Shown piece by piece: positions 23,807 through 33,957 of a DNA stretch of 64,000 nucleotides. The first letter of the stretch is position 1. Each line of letters begins with the position of its first letter. The position numbers and the translations under genes are program-made. A model generated the notes under the pieces. The model made no database searches, had not been told where the DNA came from, and was given only the letters and a program-made list of their open reading frames with translations. The DNA is from Symbiodinium natans (taxonomy: Eukaryota > Sar > Dinophyceae > Suessiales > Symbiodiniaceae), in the NCBI GenBank assembly GCA_905221605.1, contig CAJNDS010002579.1, positions 349,031 through 413,030 on the forward strand. Reading direction: 5' to 3'.

Positions 23807-24414
23807 ATCGGTCTCAGGTGCAGGCTTTCGGTTTCTTGTTGGTTTTCTTGGGGCCCGGTTTGGCCGAATCTTCGAAAAGAGTTGCGCCAACTTAGGAAGT
23901 GCTTAGTAGTAGAGTAGATAACCTTTAACCTTTTTTGGTTAATCCATTTTTAATCCCAAAGGTTAACCTTTAAAACCCCTAGGTACTGGACAACTAAGAG
24001 TGTTATCTTTGTTTGCTGTTTGGAGGTAGTTATCCGGATCCTTTCTCATCAAAGTTAAGCTCATGTCTGAGGTCATCTCTTCCTTTAGAAAGATTATCAC
24101 TATGTCTAAAGAAGTGTACATGCTGCTTAGGCAAAGAGTGTTGGTTGCTGAATACAATAAGGCTAACTAGGATCCAGAGTATCCCCCTATTCCCTTTGTT
24201 TTGGGCTTAGGGTTTAGGGCTACTAGGACCGGCCCTTGTTCCCTTTTTTTGAGGGTTTTGGTTCTCTTGTAAGCCCGTGTAAACCAAAAGGGCACCCTTT
24301 TTATGCCTAGCTTCCTCCTGGGATAGATGAAGATAAAAAAGAAAAAAAGAACACGAGCCCGTGGTCCTTAGGCCAGCACATGGGAGAGCATGGGAAGACG
24401 GCACCGGCACCCAC

Positions 24415-24525
24415 CTTGCTGTACAAGGGCAGAGGGGCGAACTGTGGCTCTCTGGGATCCTGAAAGCCGAGACGGCGCACCGCTTCCCGCACACGGATCT
24501 GCAGGTGGTTGTGCTCCAGGAGATC
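24415..24525 (-). other. Exon-like island on the minus strand
   Basis: Reading the minus strand, a pyrimidine-rich acceptor (ACGGCTTTTGCAG) precedes 111 bases (37 codons) without stops, followed by the donor GTGGGT. The peptide begins DLLEHNHLQIRVREAVRRLG and ends APLPLYSK, with a globular-protein composition. The length is a multiple of three and both borders fit, so this may be a genuine internal exon of an unrecognised gene. Neighbouring exons could not be joined with confidence. Confidence 0.4.
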
Positions 24526-24996
24526 CTGCAAAAGCCGTCAAGAAGTCCCAGTTGGAGGGGCATTGGTCGTGCAGTTTTCCCCTCACCAGCACGAGGGATC
24601 GAGATGAGTGCTGGGCAGAATAACATCGTTATTACAAGTTCACTCGTGATGAACAATAGAACTGTGTGAACGAAATGGTTTCCTCTTCCAAAATCCTGTC
24701 TCAAAGTTAAGGTTGTTCACACTAGTTGTATTTTCGGTTTCTTACGTTTGCTGCGTCAGACCCTATACACTCTGCAGGGTTTAGGGTTTTAGGGTTTAGG
24801 GTTTAGGGTCTCTGCGCTCAGGGTGTTGGGTTTCAGAGAGACTTCTGCCCCCAGAAGTGCCACTATCGGGCCCTGCAAACAATAATCCTGGCGGTTGGAC
24901 CCTAAGCCCTAAACCCTAAACCCTAAACCCTAAACCCTAAACCCTAAACCCTAAACCCTAAACCCTAAACCCTAAACCTTGATGTTGTGCCACCAG

Positions 24997-25047
24997 GCCG
25001 CTGTGAAGAGAGTCCTGGAGAGCAGGAAAGACAGCAAAAAGGCCTGA
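24997..25047 (+). other. Terminal-exon-like island
   Basis: After GTGCCACCAG, 16 codons (AAVKRVLESRKDSKKA) run to a TGA. The basic helical end looks like the C-terminus of a protein. A CCCTAAA array ends about 18 bases upstream, so the presumed intron would be largely telomere-like repeat. Confidence 0.35.
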
Positions 25048-25681
25048 GCATTTCGGGAGTTTGGGGGTATCAAAGGCTTCGGCGGTGGACCCTAAACTCT
25101 AAACCCTAAACCCTAAGCCCTAAGCCCTAAACCCTAAACCGGATAAATCCACGTACGGCCCAACAGTAGATACAGCCGTATGCACACCCCCCACGTCATA
25201 TAATGATGGTGACCGTGACGACGAGGATGATGGTAGAAAAACCATGCGTGGAGAGGCGCAAATGAGCCTCTGACTGAATCATTCCCTGTAGCGCTGGATA
25301 TCCCCGTGGCACCCTAGCCCTAAACATCCAACTACTCAATCGTGCCCCTAAGGTTGTACCCCTAAAGGCTGAACACACTCTTCATGTGGCCCGTTTGTTA
25401 CCCTTATTAGCATCTGTAAAAGCGTCCCAAACCCAAGGGTACTCGTACCACCTTAGTTGTCCAAGGTAAAAAAGTCCCCTGAACAGCCCCAGACGGCCTG
25501 CAAGATTCTGCAGCGGCCAGTTTGTACCGTAAGTTATGCTGGGAGTTTACAGTTTACGCAAATAGGGGGACCCTATATAATGCCCTCTACGTAGTAGGAT
25601 TCCCTTTCAACAAGGACCCCAGTAAGGTACCCTTAGTATCGTAAACCCCCAATGCTTCCGCGTCGCTGAAGCCTCAACCCC

Positions 25682-25832
25682 ACTTGGAGGTTCATGGTAC
25701 TTACTTATTAACCATTTATCCCTTTACACATATAACCCCCACTTATCAGCCCCTTAAGTGCCCTAATATGGTTATGTAAGTACAGTTATAAGTACAGTTG
25801 TACTTGGTTAATAAGTACCATGAGCCCCCTAG
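25682..25832. mobile_element. TIR element, family D
   Basis: Begins ACTTGGAGGTTCATGGTACT and ends with the approximate inverse, ATAAGTACCATGAGCCCCCT. Interior: ATTAACCATTTATCC and GGTTATGTAAGTACAG. Same family as 28938-29057, with lower end identity. Confidence 0.55.
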
Positions 25833-26261
25833 CAGACCAGGGTGTAGGATTATGGGGTGTCTGCTTCCGACCCTACAGGATATCTACTACACGTGGAGCC
25901 TCGCCTACACGAACCCTAAACCCTAAAGCCTGAAAGCCCCACCCCTAAGCCCTAATCATGCCTTAAACCCCCGAAAACCTAAACTCATTTGAGCAAACGT
26001 GTCGGCAGTGCAGGCTGCAAAGAAGGCCAAAGCCAAGGCCTACCACTCGGGCGGGGAAAGGGCGGCGGGGGGGGGGGGGGGGGGGTGTGCGAGAGGCGGT
26101 TCCGGATTTAAGGCAGTCAAGGGTTATAGGGTTTATAGGGCCCAAAATCCTACGCCCTCGTAAATTGAAGCTGAAAATCCTGAAGCCTCGATTTTCTTCT
26201 GAAGGCGTGGGGCTTGAGGGAGGGGCTTCAGGCCGAGGTGTGTCAAGGGAGCCCGAAGGCC

Positions 26262-26364
26262 CTGTTTAGGGTTTAGGGTTTAGGGTTTAGGGTTTAGGGT
26301 TTAGGGTTTAGGGTTTAGGGTTTAGGGTTTAGGGTTTAGGGTTTAGGGTTTAGGGTTTAGGGTT
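26262..26364 (+). repeat. Telomere-like array (TTTAGGG)n
   Basis: About 100 bp of essentially perfect TTTAGGG units. Confidence 0.9.
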
Positions 26365-26777
26365 CTGTAGGGAATGCAAAACCCTAAGCCCGGTATTTTG
26401 CGAAGCTTCAGAAACCAGTAGGCTGCCCCACCCCCCCGTCCCCGTCCCCCCGTGTAAACCCCAAGCCCAAAAACTATAAGAAAGAAGATGAATTCCCGAA
26501 AGATGATCTCGTCTTCGGTTTAGGATTTAGGGTTTAGCGTTTTCTCTTCCATGCGCTTTCGTAAAGTAGATGGCAAGTCACCGTCAAGTCGCACTGAATC
26601 TACGATAGACCTCTAAATCCCAAACCCAAATATCTCGAAGTTCTACGCCCTAAACTCCTAGCCCAGAAGCCCTAAAGCCTAAACCCTAAACCCAGTAGCC
26701 CTAAACCCTATGAACCCTAAACCCTATAACCCTAAACCCTCAACCCTAAACCCTAAACCTAAACCCTAAACCGGACA

Positions 26778-26843
26778 GGCAAAGGCCTCCATGAAGAAGG
26801 CAGCCACCTTCTACGAGGCGCGGGGCCATGTGGAGTCGAACTT
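26778..26843 (+). other. Exon-like island
   Basis: Follows ACCGGACAG and encodes AKASMKKAATFYEARGHVES in one frame, a helical repeat-like peptide. A GTGGAG at 26829 could be the donor, or the frame may run on. The CCCTAAA array upstream ends within 10 bases of the putative acceptor. Confidence 0.3.
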
Positions 26844-28352
26844 AAAGCCTGCAAGCCGTTTTGGGTTCCCCTAAACCCAAAACCCAGTAGCCCTAAACCC
26901 TAAACCCTAAACTCAGTAGCCCTAAGCCCTAAACCCGAAATCCAGTAGCGCTAAACCCTAAACCCTTGAATTCAGGCTCTGAATAGGGCTTTTAAAGCCA
27001 AGCGTTTAGTTGTTTTTTCTTTTTGCCCTGGAGCTCGTTGCCTATGTGGGGACGACGAATGAAGCCTCAATTGGGATCATGTGAATTGGGATCATGACAT
27101 GCCTTGTGACGCACCGTAAGCCCGAAACCCTAGAAACCCTAGAAACCCTAGAAACCCTAGAAACCCTAGAAACCCTAGAAACCCTAAACCCTAAACCCTG
27201 ATCCATGTAGATTAGGGCATGTCCCAAAACAGGGCCTCCCCTTTTATGCCCACAAATAGAGTCCCTTGATTATACCCTTTTGGATACCCTTTTTGGGGTT
27301 CCTTTAAAGGGACTATGTAGTATCTTGGGCTATGGGGGGTACCCCTAGGTTCGTAAACCCCCATATGGCTGCAAACTTCACGAGGTCCCTTAAAGACAGC
27401 CATGTAGCTACCCCAAAACCCAAAACCCCAAACCCCAAACCCCAAACCCTAAACCCTAAACCCTAAACCCCAAGCCCGAAGAACCGGGATCACCTGCTTT
27501 TTGGGAAATGCCCATTTGGTATGTCCCAAAATAGGGGTACCCCTTTTATACCCCAAATAGAGTAGAGTCGCCTTCAAGGGACCCCCGACACCCCAAAAGG
27601 GTACCCTAAACCTAAACCCCAAAAGGGGGAACCTAATGTTGCAACTCGGTGGCGGGGGGGGGGGGGGGGGGGCGAGGTTCTCGCAGATGAGACTCCGCAG
27701 GGTTTAGGGGTTAGGGTTTAGAGTTTAGGGTTTAGGGTTTGATTGGCAGTGTCGGGCTCTGGGCTTAGGATTTCTGTTGGCGTCAGGGTTCTGGGATTAG
27801 AGTTTAAGTCGCTAAGCACCACACTCCTCGTCCGCCATCCTGGCGCGAGCCCTAAGTTCCTAAACCCTTTCATCCCAAACCCTATAGTTTGGGATTTAGG
27901 GTTTGGGGGTCAGGGCTTAAGGTGGAGGGTTTCCAAACGCCCAATCAAAATGCGTCAGCGTGAAAACTACGGCTCCAATCCAAGCTCTCTCAGGAGAAGC
28001 CGGAGGTGTGCTTCTACACCGGACAGGCCGGGGGGCTGGGGTGCCATTGCTTCATGAGGGTTTAGGGTTTACGGTTTAGGGTTTAGGGTTACAATATCGG
28101 ACTGTGCGTAGTTCCTTACACCCCCCGTCTCTGCCCCTTGATTGATGGACCCAAACCACACGGCCTTGTAGCCTGTTGATCAGGGCTTGTGGGTGATGAT
28201 TCTGGGTGTGTATGAGGCTCTCAAACCGACAAGAAGTACAAGACTGTGACCTCTAAGCCTCTTGCACCCTTCCCAACCCCCAAACCTCAGCCCTGCGTGT
28301 CAAGCGCCTGTCAAGCGCCTATATAACATTAGCCACCAAACCCTAAACACCA

Positions 28353-28489
28353 GTCCCTAAACCCTAAACCCTGAACCCTAAACCCTAAACCCTAAACCCT
28401 AAACCCTAAACCCTAAACCCTAAACCCTAAACCCTAAACCCTAAACCCTAAACCCTAAACCCTAAACCCTAAACCCTAAACCTAAACCC

Positions 28490-28493
<4 letters not shown>
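28353..28493 (-). repeat. Telomere-like array (CCCTAAA)n followed by poly-C
   Basis: About 140 bp of CCCTAAA units that run straight into a C run of about 36 bases (to about 28529). The junction of a C-rich array and a homopolymer may be an assembly or replication trouble spot. Confidence 0.85.
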
Positions 28494-28531
<38 letters not shown>

Positions 28532-28937
28532 ACAAAAAAAATAAAAAACGAAAGCGGAGGAGCTGCTGGGGATGCTCAGCATCAGCGTCCGCGTCGAAGT
28601 TGCCTCCGACCCTCGGTCACGAAATCTTGGATCTCTAAGGGTTTAGGGTTTAGGGGTTTAGGGTTTAGGGTTTAGGGGTTTAGGGTTTAGGGTTTAGGGT
28701 TTAGGGGTTTGGGGGTTTGGGGGTTTGGGGGTTTGGGGGTTTGGGGGTTTAGGGGTTTAGGGGTTTGGGGGTTTAAGGGTTTAGGGGTTTAGGGGTTTGG
28801 GGGTTTCGGGGTTTGGGGGTTTAGGGGGTTTAGGGGTTTAGGGGTTTGGGGGGTTTTAGGGGTTTAGGGGCTTAGGGGTTTTAGGAGTTTAGGGGTTTAG
28901 GGGTTTAGGGGTTTAGGGTTAAAACCCTTAACCCTTA

Positions 28938-29057
28938 CTTGGAGGTTCATGGGTACTTATAGCCCTAATCATAAGTCTACTTATGACCTACTTAGAGGAC
29001 TTCGGGGCGTATAGGTACAGTTATACCTGGGCTTGTAAGTACCCTGAACCTCCAAGT
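28938..29057. mobile_element. TIR element, family D
   Basis: Starts CTTGGAGGTTCATGGGTACT and ends AGTACCCTGAACCTCCAAGT, an inverted pair of about 20 bp with about one mismatch. AACCCTTA flanks both sides (28930-28937 and 29058-29065), which could be an 8-bp target duplication. The flanks are themselves telomere-like, so chance is possible. Confidence 0.65.
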
Positions 29058-29485
29058 AACCCTTAGCTACTACGGCTATCAACCGTTTGGAGTGCCAAAC
29101 CCTAAACCCTAAACGCTAAACCCTAAACCCTAAACCCTTAATCCTAAACCCTATAGACCCAGCTCTTGAGGTTGACATAGGCATGGATGAGGCAATGGGG
29201 TTAAAAGGGCTCAAGGGTTCAAGATTGCAACCCTACACCGTATAAACCCTCAACCCTAAGCCAATAGCTAAACTTTAAACTTGTTGGGTCTAAACCCTGA
29301 AGCCTAAATCCTAAACCCAGAAAGAAGAGTTTGAGGTCTACAGGGTTCCCGAGCATTCCCCTGCCGTCCTGATGCATGATTTAGGGTCGAATTAGGGTTT
29401 ACGGTGACATTATGCTGTCATGGAAGCATCGAGAGGGCACTGGTTCAGTGGCCCATCGGTTGCTTTGTTTTTGCTTTCGGCTGCA

Positions 29486-30904
29486 ATGTCTCTTGCGATC
29501 GAGGTGAGCTTGCTAAGTGGCCGCTCAGTTGTACTCGAAGCAGACAAGGATGAGCGATTAGAAACCTTCTCACGCAGAGCGCAGAAGGCTCTATCAGTTG
29601 GTCGGGGAAGGCTCTTGGACTCCTCGGGAGGCATCCTTGAGGGAGCAGCCACGCTGGAGGAGTCCAGGTTGCAGAGCGGCGATACGGTGACCTTGCACAT
29701 GCGCAAGGTCTGCGTTTGCAAGAATCACGGTGCTTTTGCTGCCATTCTCGGCGACGGTTCTGTTGATACCTGCGGCAGTGCTTTCCGTGGTGGCGACAGC
29801 AGTTCTGTGCAAGGTGAGCTGAAGGATGTGCGGCAGATCCAAGCATCTGAGTATGCTTTTGCTGCAATTCTGGGTGATGGGTCTGTTGTGACCTGGGGTG
29901 ACGCTGACGACGGCGGCGACAGCAGTGCTGTGCAACATCAGCTGAAGGGCGTGCAGCACATCCAAGCATCGGCGTCCGCGTTCGCTGCCATTCTTGGCGA
30001 TGGGTCTGTTGTGGCCTGGGGCCAGCCTGACTATGGTGGCAACAGAAGTGCTGTGCAACATCAGCTGAAGGACGTGCGGCAGATCCAAGCATCTGAGCAG
30101 GCTTTTGCAGCCATTCTGGGCGATGGGTCTGTTGTGACCTGGGGTGATCCCAACGATGGTGGCGACAGCAGAGTAGTGCAGGATCAGCTGAAGAATGTGC
30201 AGCAGATCCAAGCATCGAGCCGCGCTTTCGCTGCCATTCTTGGCGATGGCTCTGTTGTGACCTGGGGCGATACCGGCTTTGGTGGTGACAGCCGTACTGT
30301 GCAAGGTCGGCTGAAGGACGTGCAGGAGATGCAAGCTTCTGAGGGCGCTTTCGCTGCCAGTCTGGGCGATGGGTCTGTTGTGACCTGGGGCGATGATGAT
30401 TGTGGTGGCGATAGCAGTGCAGTGCAACATCAGCTGAAGGACGTGCAGCAAATTCAAGCTTCTAAGCACGCCTTCGCTGCCATTCTGGGTGATGGGTCTG
30501 TTGTGACCTGGGGCAACGCTGAGAACGGCGGCGACAGCAGAACTGTGCAAGGTCGGCTGAAGGGCGTGCAGCACATCCAAGCATCTGCACAGGCTTTCGC
30601 TGCCATTCTTGGCGATGGGTCTGTTGTGACCTGGGGCGATCCTGACTATGGTGGCGACAGCAGTGCTGTGCAACATCACCTGAGGGATGTACGCCAGATC
30701 CAAGCAGCTGCCTGGGCTTTCGCTGCCATTCTAGGCGATGGGTCCGTTGTGACCTGGGGCAATGCTGCTTGGGGTGGCGACAGCAGAGCAGTACAACATC
30801 AGCTAAAAGATGTGGAGCACATCCAAGCTTGTCAGGGCGCTTTGGGCGCTTTCGCTGCGATTCTAGGCGATGGGTCTGTTGTGACCTGGGGCAAGGTGAG
30901 TTGA
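29486..30904 (+). CDS. Ubiquitin-like plus RCC1-like repeat protein (paralogue 2)
   Basis: About 472 residues from the ATG at 29486. The frame is open to an ATG at 29420, adding 22 residues with a hydrophobic stretch, but the shared start with paralogue 1 favours 29486. Residues 1 to about 75 look ubiquitin-like (LLSGRSVVLEADKDERLETF, GRLLDSSGGILEGAATLEE, SGDTVTLHMRKV). About ten 41-residue RCC1-like units follow, each with ILGDGSVVTWG and GGDSSAVQHQLK. Such repeats are expected to form a beta-propeller; the ubiquitin-like head suggests a link to ubiquitin signalling, but the function is not known. No intron interrupts the head, unlike paralogue 1. The last unit ends TWGKVS at a stop inside AAGGTGAGTTGA, which is also a perfect splice donor. 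The messenger may therefore continue into the downstream repeats. Confidence 0.75.
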   Translation: MSLAIEVSLLSGRSVVLEADKDERLETFSRRAQKALSVGRGRLLDSSGGILEGAATLEESRLQSGDTVTLHMRKVCVCKNHGAFAAILGDGSVDTCGSAFRGGDSSSVQGELKDVRQIQASEYAFAAILGDGSVVTWGDADDGGDSSAVQHQLKGVQHIQASASAFAAILGDGSVVAWGQPDYGGNRSAVQHQLKDVRQIQASEQAFAAILGDGSVVTWGDPNDGGDSRVVQDQLKNVQQIQASSRAFAAILGDGSVVTWGDTGFGGDSRTVQGRLKDVQEMQASEGAFAASLGDGSVVTWGDDDCGGDSSAVQHQLKDVQQIQASKHAFAAILGDGSVVTWGNAENGGDSRTVQGRLKGVQHIQASAQAFAAILGDGSVVTWGDPDYGGDSSAVQHHLRDVRQIQAAAWAFAAILGDGSVVTWGNAAWGGDSRAVQHQLKDVEHIQACQGALGAFAAILGDGSVVTWGKVS

Positions 30905-31512
30905 GCATCTTACCGCGCTTTGGCGTGCTGCCATTTAGGCTGACGGGTCTGTTGTGGGGCGACTCTAAAGACTGCGGCGACGGCAGTGCTGTGCAACATC
31001 AGCTGAAGACGTGCAAGAAGATCCAAACATCTTGCCGCGCTTTTGCTGCCATTTTGTGTGATGGTCTGTTGTGACCTGGGGTGATGCCCGCTTTTGTATG
31101 CTTTTGTGGTGACAGCAGTACTGTGCAAGGTCAGCTGAAGGACATGGGCGCTTTCGCTGCCATTCTGGGTGATGGGTCTGTTGTGACCTGGGGTGACGCT
31201 GACGACGGCGGCGACAGCAGTGCTGTGCAACATCAGCTGAAGGGCGTGCAGCACATCCAAGCATCGGCGTCCGCTTTCGCTGCCATTCTTGGCGATGGGT
31301 CTGTTGTGGCCTGGGGCCAGCCTGACTATGGTGGCGACAGCAGTGCTGTGCAACATCAGCTGAAGGACCGAGTCCAAGCTTCTGCGGGCGCTTTCGCTGC
31401 CACTCTGGGCGACGAGTCCGCTATGTTCTGGGGACATGGCCGCCCCAGGGCTTTGCTGCCGCTGTTTGAAGATGAGGCCTCCAGATCAGGCCGAATCCTC
31501 CTCGGAGGCTGA
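30905..31512 (+). pseudogene. Frame-broken RCC1-like repeat tail of paralogue 2
   Basis: At least four more repeat units follow, with indels and stops. Intact pieces read LLWGDSKDCGDGSAVQHQLK, then AAILGDGSVVTWGDADDGG, then FAATLGDESAMFWGHGRP, ending at a stop near 31512. About 204 bp (31165-31368) match 29870-30073 of the gene with three differences by my reading, a recent duplication or gene conversion. The tail could be pseudogenic or, if GTGAGT at 30898 is used as a donor, partly exonic. Confidence 0.6.
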
Positions 31513-31988
31513 TGGCGTTTGATGAGCCTCATACCAGATACCAGTGCTGATTCTACCTTCTTCAAAGCACTGCTTAGCATGACTCGCCCGTATCCGGTCC
31601 CGCCCTATCTTAGAGCTGAGTATTTACCCGTTAACCTTTTGGTGTGTGTATATATATATATATATTCCTACCATATTGAAAGGTTAGCTTTTATTGGCCC
31701 AGGGAACTCAGCAACTAAGCTATTTAGGTCGGGCGACAGAGCAGGTGCCAGTGCGTACAGGTAGCCTTCAGTCGAGCCCATGCCATCCTTGTCGGATTTC
31801 CAGGCTCTCCAAGTACCCCGAAACCCGAAACCCGAACCTTAAATTCAACCCTCAACCCTAAACCCGAAACCCTCAACCCTCAACCCACAACCTTAAACCC
31901 TCAACCCTCAACCCTAAACCCTCAAACCTCAACCCTAAACCGTGCCTTCATGCGTGTATTCAGTGGCATCTTCCAGGGCACTTAACAG

Positions 31989-32131
31989 CCCAGAGACTCC
32001 AAAACCCCTTAATTAAGGAATATACATTAAATCATATTAGGGTCCCTAAACCCTAAACCCTAAACCCTAGACCCGGAACCCTAAACCCTAAACCCTAAAC
32101 CCCTTAATTAAGGGGTTTTGGAGTCTCTGGG
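31989..32131. mobile_element. Perfect-TIR element carrying a telomere-like array
   Basis: The 30 bases at 31989-32018 (CCCAGAGACTCC through TTAATTAAGG) are an exact inverted complement of 32102-32131 (CCTTAATTAA through CTCTGGG). Between them lie about 80 bp, of which about 58 are CCCTAAA units. The element is 143 bp and non-coding. Left and right outside bases end AG and start AG, at most a 2-bp duplication. An intact pair of inverted ends suggests a young insertion or a maintained hairpin. Confidence 0.75.
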
Positions 32132-32843
32132 AGGGGTGGTGGGAGGAGGCCAGCAGCCCCTCTCAGCCTCGGACGTTCCTGATTGGGTTTAGTGTTTAAG
32201 GTTTAGGGTTCAGGGTTTAGGGTTTAGGGTTTAGGGTTTAGGGTTTAGGGTTTAGGGCAAACCTCAGCCCCAAACGCAACAATCGGAATACCCAGGCTGC
32301 GGAGACGGCCCCAGTGGAAGCTGCGGACGTTTTGGTGCCCCCGGAGTCCTCGCCCATGCAGGAGCGTGCGTCGTGTCAAGACCATTTATAGGGTTTAGGG
32401 TTGTTATGGTTTGGGGTTTAGGGTTTGGGTTTTGGGGTTCAGGGTTTAGGTTTTTTGGGGGATTTTGGGGGTTTTGGGTTAGGGTTTTGGGGTTTCGGGC
32501 GTTAGGGTTTAGGGTTTTGGGTTTGGGGTTTTGGGGTTTTGGGTTTTGGGGTTTTGGGGTTCAGGGTTCTTCCATATGCAAATTAGAGGTTATGGCTTTT
32601 TTCACTCTCGTTTAAAGACAGCGCTCCGCGCCTGATCTGCATATCTGGAGAATTGGGGGGGGATTATGGATTTTGGCATTTTGGGGTTTCGGGTTTAGGA
32701 TTTAGGGTTTAGGGTTTAGGGTGCCTAGATGGCGCAAAAGATCCCGCAGTCCTAGGACACTGCTTGGCGCACTCAAAACACGCAATCCCCAAAACCTTGC
32801 TAACCGCGAATCTCAAATAAACCTATAAACTTAGCCATAAACC

Positions 32844-32983
32844 AAGCCCAAGCCCAAGCCCAAGCCCAAGCCCAAGCCCAAGCCCAAGCCCAAGCCCAAG
32901 CCCAAGCCCAAGCCCAAGCCCAAGCCCAAGCCCAAGCCCAAGCCCAAGCCCAAGCCCAAGCCCAAGCCCAAGCCCAAGCCCAG
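32844..32983. repeat. Hexamer satellite (AAGCCC)n
   Basis: About 23 uninterrupted copies of AAGCCC over 140 bp, with no visible variants. Distinct in unit length from the surrounding heptamer arrays. Confidence 0.95.
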
Positions 32984-33429
32984 CCCTGTAAACCCTAAAC
33001 CAAAAAGCCTCTCCTATGTCTGGAGCCGAGGATGTTGCCGCTGAAGCACCTGCTGCGCCAGATCTTCTCCTACCAAATGCAGCTGGGCTTAGGGCTGAGG
33101 GCTTATAAGGGCTTTAGTGCTTTAGGGCTTAGGGCTTTAGGGCTTGAGGGCTTTAGGGCCTTAGGGCCTTAGGGCTTTAAATCTTTAGGGCTTTAGGCTT
33201 ATATAGGGCTTAGGCTCAGGGTTCGGGGTTTATAGGGTTTAGGGTTTAGGATGGGTTGTTGGAATCAAGGTCGTCGCTGCCTGAAGCCCCAGCCTCTAAG
33301 ACCTGATTTCCCGTTTAGGATTAGGGTTTAGGGTTTAGGGTTTAGGGTTACCGTAACCCCTATAAACCGGTGCTCAAAGTTGGCGTCAGCCCAGGTTTGG
33401 GGTTTAGGGGTTGGGGGTTTGTGGTTGTG

Positions 33430-33503
33430 GCCCTAAACCCTAAACCCTAAACCCTAAACCCTAAACCCTAAACCCTAAACCCTAAACCCTAAACCCTAAA
33501 CCG
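33430..33503 (-). repeat. Telomere-like array (CCCTAAA)n
   Basis: About ten perfect CCCTAAA units following a short TTTAGGGG/TTTGTGG stretch of the opposite orientation. Confidence 0.9.
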
Positions 33504-33931
33504 GTGTTGAAGAGTTTAGGGCTTCGGGGGCTTAGAGTTCGAGTTTTGTGGTTCGGGGTTGCTTCATGACGGGCGCTAGTGGGGCAGCCGCCGGAAGCTA
33601 AACCCTCAACTCTACTTAACCCTAAAGCCTTAAACCCAAAATCACCCTAAACCCCAAACCCTAAACCCTAAACGCTGAACCCTAAACCCTAAACCCTAAA
33701 CCCTAAACCCTAAACCCGAGCTAGATGGACCCCGTATCATTGCAGGTGTCTGAGAAGGGGTCCTAAGTTTCTGACAGCCCACCTCAGTCCTAAGCCCTAT
33801 TAGAAGCCCTGAAGCTCTGAACTCCTGAGCCCGAAACCCTAAACACTGAAACCCTAAACCCTAGCCCTAAACCCTAAACCCTGAACCTTAAACCCTAAAC
33901 CCTGACAACCACTCCCCAAAATACGCCGCAG

Positions 33932-33957
33932 CAAGGCCGTCATCGCCATCCGGCCAG
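33932..33957 (+). other. Microexon-like island
   Basis: 26 bases between GCCGCAG and GTGGTTCC encode KAVIAIRP in one frame. The AG and GT borders fit an exon, but the piece is too short for more than a suggestion. Confidence 0.2.

Larger units (their letters stand above)
20092..29485. other. Repeat-dominated intergenic region with exon-like islands
   Basis: This 9.4-kb stretch holds arrays of both orientations (long ones at 22987-23102, 23440-23592, 23697-23806, 24898-24978, 26262-26364 and 28353-28493). It also contains 9-bp satellites (about 21968-22040 and 27125-27185), an 8-bp TTTAGGGG/TTTGGGGG satellite (about 28650-28925), poly-C or poly-G runs (about 22664-22684, 26068-26086, 27655-27672, 28493-28529), TIR elements and small exon-like pieces. 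A 750-base non-array stretch at about 23880-24750 is the largest unique island; apart from one exon-like piece I cannot assign it. Confidence 0.75.

Noticed and set aside
24207-24704. 165-codon minus-strand open frame
   Set aside because: Its composition is not protein-like over most of its length, and it includes a TIR-like sequence at 24219-24325. The shorter exon-like reading in another frame (24415-24525) has better borders.
27042-27227. Open frame with SRVSRVSRV
   Set aside because: It is only the 9-bp ACCCTAGAA satellite translated on the minus strand.
32373-32615. Gly/Phe/Leu-rich open frame and similar ones such as 13426-13641
   Set aside because: GFRVLGLGFWG strings are translated telomere-like variants, not a protein.
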